DNA of 64,000 bases from Calliopsis andreniformis (taxonomy: Eukaryota; Arthropoda; Insecta; Hymenoptera; Andrenidae): positions 2,542,001 to 2,606,000 of the forward strand of contig NW_027480467.1 in NCBI RefSeq assembly GCF_051401765.1. Reading direction: 5' to 3'. Numbering within the stretch: the first letter of the stretch is position 1; each line of letters begins with the position of its first letter. Below are positions 55,500-64,000 of this stretch, in pieces. Under the pieces are notes generated by a model, which did not search any database, was not told the DNA's origin, and was given only the letters and a program-made list of their open reading frames with translations. The translations under genes and the position numbers were made by a program.

Positions 55500-56165
55500 A
55501 ATCCTCAATCCTCAATCCTCAACCCTCAATCCTCAATCTTCAATCCTCAATACTCATTCTTCAATCCTCAACCCTCAATCCTCAATCCTTAATCCTCATT
55601 CTTCAATCCTCAATACCCAATCCTCAATCTTGAATCCTCAATCCTCAATCCTCAATTCTCGATCCTCAATCCTCAATCCTCAATACTCAATCTTCAATCC
55701 TCAAAGCTCAATCCTCAACATTCAATCCTCAATACTCAATCTTCAATCGTCAATCCTCAGTCCTCATCCTCAATCCTCAATCCTAAATCCTCAATCTTCA
55801 ATCGTCAATACTAAATCTTCAATCCTCACTCTTCAGTCCTCAATCCTCAATCCTCAATCCTCAATATTCCACACAACCCTCAACCATCAATCCTCAATAC
55901 TCAACCATCAATACTCAAGCGTCAATCCTCAATCCTCAATCCTCAACCCTCAATCCTCAGTCCTCAAACCTCAAACCCGTATCCTCAACCCTGAATCCTG
56001 AATCTTCAGCCCTCAGTCCTCAACAATCAATTGACAATCCTCAATCCTCAATAGAATATCCTCAATTCACAGTTTTCAATACTCAATCCCCATTCTTCAA
56101 TCTCCAAATCTCAATCCACAAACATCAATTCCCATCACTCAACCCTCAACACTAAGTCCTCAATA
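55500..56165 (+). repeat. Segment shared with 44.0-44.6 and 62.8-63.5 kb
   Basis: Landmarks at 44069, 55630 and 62961, and the F blocks at 44491, 56052 and 63383, keep constant offsets of 11,561 and 7,331 bp. All three carry CAATATTCCACACAACCC, CAATACTAAATC and a CTCAAACCCG or CTCAAACCCGTATCC-type end. Three dispersed copies of one segment with a few per cent of visible differences. Confidence 0.8.
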
Positions 56166-56420
56166 TTCAATCCCCAATCCTCAATCTTCAATCCCCAATC
56201 CTCAATCTTCAATGCTCAATACTCAATCTTCAATCCTCAATCCTCAATCCTCAATCCTCAATCTTCAATCCTCAATCCTCAATCCTCAAACCTCAATCCT
56301 CATTCCTAAATCCTCAATACCCAGTCCTCAATATTCAATCCTAAATCCTCAATCCTCAATCCTCAATCCTCAATCCTCAATCCTCAATCCTCAACCCTCA
56401 ATCCTCAATCTTCAATCCTC

Positions 56421-57427
56421 AATCCTCAGACCTCAAACCTCAATTCCGATTCCTCAATCCTGAATTCTCAATCTTCAGCCCTCAGTCCTCAACAATCAGG
56501 AGACAATCCTCAATCCTCAATAGAATATCCTCAATTCGCAGTTTTCGATACACAATACTCAATTTGCAATCTTCAAATCTCCATCCGCAAACATCAATTC
56601 TCATCACTCAACCCTCAACACTCAGTCCTCAATGTTCAATCCTCAATCCTCAATCCTCAATCTTCAATCCTCAATACTCAATCTTCAATCCTCAATCCTC
56701 AATCCTCAATCCTCAGTCCTCATTCTTCAATCCTCAATACCCAATCCTCAATCTTCAATCCTCAATCCTCAATCCTCAATCCTCAATCACCAATCCTCAA
56801 TCTTCAATCCTCAAACCTCAATCCTCAATACTCATTCTTGAATCCTCAATACCCAATCCTCAATCTTCAATCCTCAATCCTCAATCCTCAATCGTCATTA
56901 CTCAATCCTCAATCGTCAATCCTCAATCCCCAATCCTCAATCTTCAATCCTCAATCCTCAATCCTCAATCCTCAATAGTCAATCTTCAATCCTCAATCCT
57001 CAGTCCTCAATCCTCAATCGTCAATCCTCAATCCTCAATCTTCAATCCTCAATCCTCAATCCTCAATCCTCAATCCTCAATCCTCAATCCTCAGTCCTCA
57101 AACCACAATCCTGAATCCTCAATCCTGAATCCTCAATCTTCAGCGCCCTGTCCTCAACAATCAGTTATCAATCCCCAATCCTCAATAGAATATCCTCAGT
57201 TCGTAGTTTTCCATACGCAATACTCAATCGGCAATCTTCAAATCTCTATCCACAAACATCAATTCTCATCACTCAACCCTCAACACTCAGTCCCCAATCC
57301 TCAAACTACAATCCTCAATCCTCAATCCTCAATCCTCAATCCTCATTCTTCAATCCTCAATACCCAGTCCTCAATCTACAATCCTCAATCCTCAATCCTC
57401 AATCTTCAATCCTCAATCCTCAATCCT
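56421..57427 (+). repeat. ~1-kb segment repeated at 59952-60958
   Basis: Offset 3,531 bp at the B blocks (56521 and 60052), becoming 3,538 bp at the C blocks (57186 and 60724), so one heptamer was gained or lost between them. Shared rare variants include CAATTCCGATTCC, CAATTTGCAATC and CATTCTTGAATCC. It also resembles 10.1-11.1, 31.8-32.8 and 37.9-38.9 kb, making this one of the most re-used segments. Confidence 0.85.
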
Positions 57428-58680
57428 CAATCCTCAATCCTCAATATTCAACACACAACCGTCAACCATAAATCCTCAACTACTCAACCATCAACCCTCA
57501 AGACTCAATACTCAATAGAATACCCTGAATTCTCATCGTTCAATACTCAATCCACAAAAATCAATTATCAAATCTCAACCCACAAAAATCAATCCTCAAC
57601 ACTCAGTCCTCTCTATTCAATCCTCCATCCTCAATCCTCAATCCTCAATCCTCAATCATCAATCCTCAATCTTCAATCCTCAATACTCAAACCTCAATCC
57701 TCAATCCTCAATCTTCAATCCTCAATACTCAGTCATCAATCCTCAATCCTCAATTCTCAATCCTCAATCCTTAATCCTCAATCTTCAATCCTCAATCCCC
57801 AGTCCTCAATCTTCAATCCCCAATGCCCAATCCTCAATCCTCAATCCTCAGTCCTCAATCCTCTAACCCTCAGTCCTCGGCCTGAATCCTCATCCCTCAA
57901 TAATCAATCCGCAATCTTCAATCATCAATACTCAATCTTCAATCCTCAATCCTCAATTCTCAATCCTCAATCCTCAACACTCACTCCCCATCCGCAATTA
58001 TCAATTCTCAATCCTGAATCCTCAACCCTCAATCTTCAATCCTCAATAATCTATCTCCAATCCTAGATCCCCAATCCCCAATCCTCAATCCTTAATCCTC
58101 AATCTTCAATCCTCAATCTTCAATCCTCAATCCTCAGTCTTCAATCCTCAATCCTCAGTCCTCAATCGTCAATCCTCATTCTTCAATCCTCAATACCCAG
58201 TCCTCAATCTTCAATCCTACATCCTCAATCCTCAATTCTCAATCCTCAATCCTCAGTCCTCAGTCCTCAAACCGCAATCCTCAACCCTCAGCCATCATAG
58301 TCAATCCTCAATCCTCAATTCTCAATACTCAATCTTCAATCCTCAATACTGAATCTTCAATCCTCAATCCCCAATCCTCAATTCTCAATCCTCAATACTC
58401 AGTCCTCAATCGTCAATCCTGAATCCTCAATCGTCATTCTTCAATCATCAATCCTCAATCCTCAATCTTCAATCCTCAATACTCATTCTTCAATCCTCAA
58501 CCCTCAATCCTCAATCCTTAATCTTCATTCTTCAATCCCCAATACCCAATCCTCAATCTTGAATCCTCAATCCTCAATCCTCAATTCTCGATCCTCAATC
58601 CTCAATCCTCAGAAATCAAACATCAATACTGAACCATCAGCCCTCGTCCTCAATCCACAGCCCTCAATCCTCAATCCTCA
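57428..58680 (+). repeat. Partial fourth copy of the 2,098-bp unit plus flank
   Basis: Follows 53492-54744 at offset 3,936 bp, through the D block (57516, partner 53580) and across the end of unit 3 into the CTTGAATCC tract (58559, partner 54623). Both flanks therefore moved together, so this copy arose after unit 3 was joined to its present right-hand neighbour, or the reverse. Confidence 0.8.
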
Positions 58681-61600
58681 ATCCACAAACCTCAATCCTC
58701 AACCGTCAGACCTCGTGCTCAATCCCCAACACTCAATCCTCAATCCTCAGTCTTCAATCGTCAACACTAAATCTTCAATCCTCAATCTTCAGTCCTCAAT
58801 CCTCAATCCTCAATCCTCAATATTCATCACACAACCCTCAACCATCAATCCTCAATACTCAACCATCAATACTCAATTCTCAATACTCAATAGAATATCC
58901 TGAATTCTCAGGGTTCAATACACAATCCACAATATTCAATAATCAAATCTCAATCCTCAAACATCAATTCTCAACACTCAATCCTCAACACTCAGTCCTC
59001 TCTCTTCAATCCTCCATCCTCAACCATCAATCCTCAAGCGTCAATCCTCAATCCTCAATCCTCAACCCTCAATCCTCAGTCCTCAAACCTCAATCCTCAA
59101 TCATCAATCCTCAAACCTCAATCCTCAGTCCTCAAACCACAATCCTGAAACCACAATCCTGAAACCTCAATCTTCAGCCCTCAGTCCTCAACAATCAGTT
59201 GTCAATCCTCAATCCTCAATAGAATATCCTCAGTTCAGAGCTTTCCATACGCAATACTCAATCTGCAATCTTGAAATCTCTATCCACCAACATCAATTCT
59301 CATCACTCAACCCTCAACACTCAGTCCCCAATTCTCAATCTTCAATTCTCAATCCTCAATCCTCAATGCCCATTCCTCAATCTTCAATCCTCAATACTCA
59401 ATCTTCAATCCTCAATCCTCAATCCTCAATCCTCAATCTTCAATCCTCAATCCTCAATCCTCAATCCTCAATCCTCATTCTTCAATCCTCAATACCCAGT
59501 CCTCAATCTTCAATCCTAAATCCTCAATCCTCAATTCTCAATCCTCAATCCTCAGTACTCAGTCCTCAAACCTCAGTCCTCAACCCTCAGCCCTCATAGT
59601 CAATCGTCAATCCTCAATCCTCAATCCTCAATCTTCAATCCTCAATACTGAATCTTCAATCCTCAATCCTCAATCCTCAATTATTAATACTCAATACTCA
59701 ATCCTCAATCGTCAATCCTCAATCCCCAATCCTTAATCTTCAATCCTCAATCCTCAATCCTCAATCCACAATCCTCAATATTCAATCCTCAACGCTGAAT
59801 CTTCAATCCTCATTCTTCAATCCTCAATACCCAATCCTCAATCTTGAATCCTCAATCCTCAATCCTCAATCCTCATTCTTCAATCCTCAATACCCAATCC
59901 TCAATCTTGAATCCTCAATCCTCAATCCTCAATTCTCAATCCTCAATCCTCAATCCTCAGACCTCAAACCTCAATTCCGATTCCTCAATCCTGAATTCTC
60001 AATCTTCAGCCCTCAGTCCTCAACAATCAGGAGACAATCCTCTATCCTCAATAGAATATCCTCAATTCGCAGTTTTCGATACACAATACTCAATTTGCAA
60101 TCTTCAAATCTCCATCCACAAACATCAATTCTCATCACTCAACCCTCAACACTCAGTCCTCAATGTTCAATCCTCAATCCTCAATCCTCAATCTTCAATC
60201 CTCAATACTCAATCTTCAATCCTCAATCCTCAATCCTCAATCCTCAGTCCTCATTCTTCAATCCTCAATACCCAATCCTCAATCTTCAATCCTCAATCCT
60301 CAATCCTCAATCCTCAATCACCAATCCTCAATCTTCAATCCTCAAACCTCAATCCTCAATACTCATTCTTGAATCCTCAATACCCAATCCTCAATCTTCA
60401 ATCCTCAATCCTCAATCCTCAATCGTCATTACTCAATCCTCAATCGTCAATCCTCAATCCCCAATCCTCAATCTTCAATCCTCAATCCTCAATCCTCAAT
60501 CCTCAATAGTCAATCTTCAATCCTCAATCCTCAGTCCTCAATCCTCAATCGTCAATCCTCAATCCTCAATCTTCAATCCTCAATCCTCAATCCTCAATCC
60601 TCAATCCTCAATCCTCAATCCTCAATCCTCAGTCCTCAAACCACAATCCTGAATCCTCAATCCTGAATCCTCAATCTTCAGCGCCCTGTCCTCAACAATC
60701 AGTTATCAATCCTCAATCCTCAATAGAATATCCTCAGTTCGGAGTTTTCCATACGCAATACTCAATCTGCAATCTTCAAATCTCTATCCACAAACATCAA
60801 TTCTCATCACTCAACCCTCAACACTCAGTCCCCAATCCTCAAACTACAATCCTCAATCCTCAATCCTCAATCCTCAATCCTCATTCTTCAATCCTCAATA
60901 CCCAGTCCTCAATCTTCAATCCTCAATCCTCAATCCTCAATCTTCAATCCTCAATCCTCAATCCTCTATCCTCAATCCTCATTCTTCAATCCCCAATACC
61001 CAATCCTCAATCTTCAATCCTCAATCCTGAATCCTCAATTCTCAATCCTCAATCCTCAGTCCTCAAACATCAATCCTCAACCCTCAGCCCTCATAGTCAT
61101 TCCTCAATCCTCAATCCTCAATCCTCAATCTTCAATCCTCAATACTGAATCTTCAATCCTCAATCCTCAATCCTCAATTCTTAATCCTCAATACTCAATC
61201 CTCAATCCTCAATCCTCAATCCCCAATCCTTAATCTTCAATCCTCAATCCTCAATCCTCAATCCACAATCCTCAATATTCAATCCTCAATACTCAATCTT
61301 CAATCCTCAATCCTCAATCCTCAATCCTCAATCCTCAATCCTCATTCCTCAATCCTCAATCTTCAGCCCTCAATACTCAATCTTCAGTCCTCAATCCTCA
61401 ATCCTCAATCCTCAATCCTCATTCTTCAATCCTCAATACCCAATCCTCAGTCTTGAATCCTCAATCCTCAATCCTCAATTCTCAATCCTCAATCCTAAAT
61501 CCTCAGACATCAAACATCAATACTCAACCCTCAGTCCTCGTCCTCAATCCACAGCCCTCAATCCTCAATCCTCAATCTTCAATCATCAATACTCAATCTT

Positions 61601-62340
61601 CAGTCCTCAACCCTCAGTCCTCAATCCTCAATCCTCAATCCTCAATGCTCAACCCGTAATACCCAATCCTCAATCCTCAGTCCTCAAACCTCAATCATGA
61701 ATCCTCAAGCCTGAATCCTCAATCTTCAGACCTAAGTCCTCAACAATCAGTTGTCAATTCTCAATCCTCAATAGAATATCATCAATTCACAATTTTCAAT
61801 ACTCAATACTCAATCTGCAATCTTTAGATCTCTATCCACAAACATCAGTTCTCATCACTCAACCCTCAGCTCTCAGACCCCAATCCTCAATCTTCAATCC
61901 TCAATCCTCAATCCTCAATCCTTAATCCTCAATACTCAATCCTCAATCGTCAATCCTCAATCCCCAATCCTTAATTTTCAATCCTCAATCCTCAATCCTC
62001 AATCCACAATCCTCAATATTCAATCCTCAATACTCAATCTTCAATCCTCAATCCGCAATCCTCAATCCTCAATCCTCAATACTCAATCCTCAAGCGTCAA
62101 TCTTGCATCCTCAATACTCAATCTTCAATCCCCAATCCTCAATCTTCAATCCTCAATCCTCAATCCTCAATCCTCAATCCTCAATCCTCAATCTTCAATC
62201 CTCAACACTCAATCATCAATCTTCAATCCTCAATACTCAATCTTCAATCCTCAAATCTCAATCCTCAACATTCAATCCTCAATACTCAATCTTCAATCGT
62301 CAATCCTCAGTCCTCATCCTCAATCCTCAATCCTAAATCC
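58681..62340 (+). repeat. Third relative of the 30.5-34.2 kb tract
   Basis: Collinear with 30526-34220: blocks 58891, 59220, 60052, 60724 and 61772 match 30736, 31065, 31897, 32562 and 33652 at offsets 28,155, 28,155, 28,155, 28,162 and 28,120 bp. A local exception near 59785-59940 has a different filler of similar length. Differences are more frequent than between the two large copies, so this is an older relative. Confidence 0.8.
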
Positions 62341-62559
62341 TCAATCTTCAATCGTCAATACTAAATCTTCAATCCTCACTCTTCAGTCCTCAATCCTCAA
62401 TCCTCAATCCTCAATATTCCACACAACCCTCAACCATCAATCCTCAATACTGAACCATCAATACTCAAGCGTCAATCCTCAATCCTCAACCCTCAACCCT
62501 CAATCCTCAGTCCTCAAACCTCAAACCCGAATCCTCAACCCTGAATCCTCAATCTTCAG

Positions 62560-62715
62560 CCCTCAGTCCTCAACAATCAATTGTCAATCCTCAATCCTCA
62601 ATAGAATATCCTCAATTCACAGTTTTCAATACTCAATACTCAATCTGCAATCTTTAAATCTCTATCCACAATCATCAATTCTCATCACTCAACCCTCAAC
62701 ACTCAGTCCCCAATC
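62560..62715 (+). repeat. Chimaeric punctuation block (F left half, A right half)
   Basis: Upstream CAATCAATTGTCAATCC and TAGAATATCCTCAATTCAC at 62602 are F-type, but the continuation CAATACTCAATACTCAATC, CTGCAATCTTTAAATC and CCACAATCATCAATTC is A-type, as at 43396. The switch lies between about 62609 and 62637, where the two types are identical. Confidence 0.75.
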
Positions 62716-63624
62716 CTCAATCTTCAATCCTCAACACTCAATACTCAATCCTCAATCCTCAATCCTCAATCTTCAATCCTCAATACTCAATCATCAATCC
62801 TCAATCCTCAATCCTCAATCCTCAATCCTCAATCCTCAATCCTCAATCCTCAACCCTCAATCCTCAATCTTCAATCCTCAATACTCATTCTTCAATCCTC
62901 AACCCTCAATCCTCAATCCTTATTCCTCATTCCTCAATCCTCAATACCCAATCCTCAATCTTGAATCCTCAATCCTCAATCCTCAATTCTCGATCCTCAA
63001 TCCTCAATCCTCAAGACTCAATCTTCAATCCTCAAAGATCAATCCTCAACATTCAATCCTCAATACTCAACCTTCAATCGTCAATCCTCAGTCCTCATCC
63101 TCAATCCTCAATCCTAAATCCTCAATCTTCAATCGTCAATACTAAATCTTCAATCCTCACTCTTCAGTCCTCAATCCTCAATCCCCAATCCTCAATATTC
63201 CACACAACCCTCAACCATCAATCCTCAATACTCAACCATCAATACTCTAGCGTCAATCCTCAATCCTCAATCCTCAACCCTCAATCCTCAGTCCTCAAAC
63301 CTCAAACCCGAATCCTCAACCCTGAATCCTCAATCTTCAGCCCTCAGTCCTCAACAATCAATTGTCAATCCTCAATCCTCAATAGAATATCCTCAATTCA
63401 CAGTTTTCAATACTCAATCCCCATTCTTCAATCTTCAAATCTCAATCCACAAACATCAATTCCCATCACTCAACCCTCAACACTAAGTCCTCAATATTCA
63501 ATCCACAATCCTCAATCCTCAATCATCAATCCTCAATCCTCAATCCTCAATCGTCATTACTCAATCCTCAATCGTCAATCCTCAATCCCCAATCCTCAAT
63601 CTTCAATCCTCAATCCTCAATCCT

Positions 63625-64000
63625 CAATCCTCAGTCCTCAGCCCTAAAACCTCAACCATCAACCCTCAGCCCTCATCCTCAATCCTCAATCCTCATTCCT
63701 CAATCCTCAACCTTCAATCCTCAATTCTCAATCTTCAATCCTCAATCCTCAATCCTCAATCCTCATTCTTCAATCCTCAATACCCAATCCTCAATCTTCA
63801 ATCCTCAATCCTAAATCCTCAATTCTCAATCCTCAATCCTCAGTCCTCAGCCCTAAAACCTCAACCATCAACCCTCAGCCCTCATCCTCAATCCTCAATC
63901 CTCATTCCTCAATCCTCAACCTTCAATCCTCAATTCTCAATCTTCAATGCTCAATCCTCTATCCTCAATTCTCAATCCTCAACCCTCTGTCCACAGTCCT
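63625..64000 (+). repeat. 209-bp tandem repeat at right window edge
   Basis: GCCCTAAAACCTCAACC at 63641 recurs at 63850 with the same following tract. The final bases also match the tract at about 45720-45870, including CAATGCTCAATCCTCTATCC. The window ends inside the array. Confidence 0.8.

Larger units (their letters stand above)
1..64000 (+). repeat. Heptanucleotide satellite array, (TCAATCC)n
   Basis: The whole window is head-to-tail copies of TCAATCC read on the + strand, with no inversion: I found no GGATTGA run on +. Common variants are TCAATCT, TCAATAC, TCAGTCC, TCAACCC, TCAATTC, TCAAACC, TCATTCT, TGAATCC and CCAATCC; units of other lengths occasionally shift the phase. Uninterrupted consensus runs reach only about 8-9 units (for example near 1269-1327, 13814-13867 and 60573-60630). 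G is only a few per cent of + bases. No unique sequence longer than a few tens of bases interrupts the array, and both window edges lie inside it. Long + open frames exist only because the heptamer lacks a stop in any + frame. Known 7-bp satellites, such as the ACAAACT family of Drosophila virilis, show that arrays of this unit size form heterochromatin, but this sequence differs and I do not recognise it. Chromosomal location cannot be read from the sequence. Confidence 0.97.

Noticed and set aside
56564..58066. 500-codon + open frame, and similar long ones at 18482-19963, 35559-37046 and 881-1888
   Set aside because: The translation is only (SSILNPQ)n with the satellite's variants. All three frames give the same peptide, starts are often TTG or GTG, frames end wherever a variant makes TAA, TAG or TGA, and a single base (23352 G) splits one in the otherwise identical duplicate. 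No codon bias, domain or conserved frame supports a gene.
1..64000. Genes on the - strand
   Set aside because: The complement GGATTGA puts TGA in every frame every 21 bases, so no frame longer than a few tens of codons can exist except in diverged blocks.
1..64000. Telomeric repeat
   Set aside because: The unit is 7 bp and strand-asymmetric like plant TTTAGGG, but GGATTGA has only GG, no known telomeric consensus, and the array shows kb-scale higher-order duplication and heavy variation.
1..64000. CENP-B box
   Set aside because: The CGGG-type core of the mammalian CENP-B box needs G-rich sequence on one strand next to TTCG. I found no match in either orientation, so centromere identity is not supported by this motif.
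1..64000. tRNA, rRNA or structured RNA gene
   Set aside because: The + strand is almost free of G, so stable stems cannot form within it, and no conserved RNA motif is visible.
1..64000. Homeodomain or CCAAT-type binding sites in the heptamer (CAATCC, CCAATC)
   Set aside because: Such short cores occur thousands of times simply because of the unit sequence; without binding data they say nothing specific.

Overview
The window is satellite DNA from end to end. All 64 kb are built from one C-rich heptanucleotide, consensus TCAATCC on the + strand (GGATTGA on the other), repeated head to tail about 9,000 times with point variants in many units. I see no convincing gene, RNA gene, transposable element, CRISPR array or non-repetitive island. 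The absence of genes, the extreme strand asymmetry (G is very rare on + and C very rare on -) and the nested higher-order repeats suggest heterochromatic satellite of a eukaryote in a long-read assembly. The sequence does not let me name the species, and I cannot tell centromeric from pericentromeric or subtelomeric placement.

Three levels of structure lie above the heptamer. (1) Pure runs are short, about 8-9 units at most, and variant units (TCAATCT, TCAATAC, TCAGTCC, TCAACCC, TCATTCT, TGAATCC, TCAAACC and others) form a barcode that allows internal alignment. (2) A diverged 'punctuation block' of about 150 bp, recognisable by TAGAATAT and a downstream CCACAAACATCAATTC, recurs about 77 times, usually 0.25-1.1 kb apart, in at least six sequence subtypes (called A-F here). 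(3) Larger duplications are stacked on this: a 13.6-kb tract present twice 21,681 bp apart and nearly identical (1-13624 and 21682-35305); three tandem copies of a 2,098-bp unit (48.3-54.6 kb) plus a partial fourth at 57.4-58.7 kb; a third, more diverged relative of the 30.5-34.2 kb tract at 58.7-62.3 kb; and smaller duplications with periods or offsets of 867, 834, 642, 410, 209 and 119 bp, and of 1,034 and 2,309 bp.

Layout: 1-13.6 kb, first copy of the large duplication, cut by the window edge; 13.6-21.7 kb, mosaic spacer; 21.7-35.3 kb, second copy; 35.3-40.0 kb, rearranged relative of 29.5-33.1 kb; 40.0-47.3 kb, mosaic rich in subtype A blocks, with a 2,309-bp-offset duplication; 47.3-54.6 kb, the most regular part, 834-bp then 2,098-bp tandem units; 54.6-64 kb, mosaic with a 119-bp triplication and re-used segments. 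The array continues past both ends.

The long + strand open frames (up to 500 codons) follow from the arithmetic of the repeat. Because 7 is not a multiple of 3, all three + frames read the same heptapeptide SSILNPQ, while every - frame meets TGA every 21 bases. I do not annotate them as genes.
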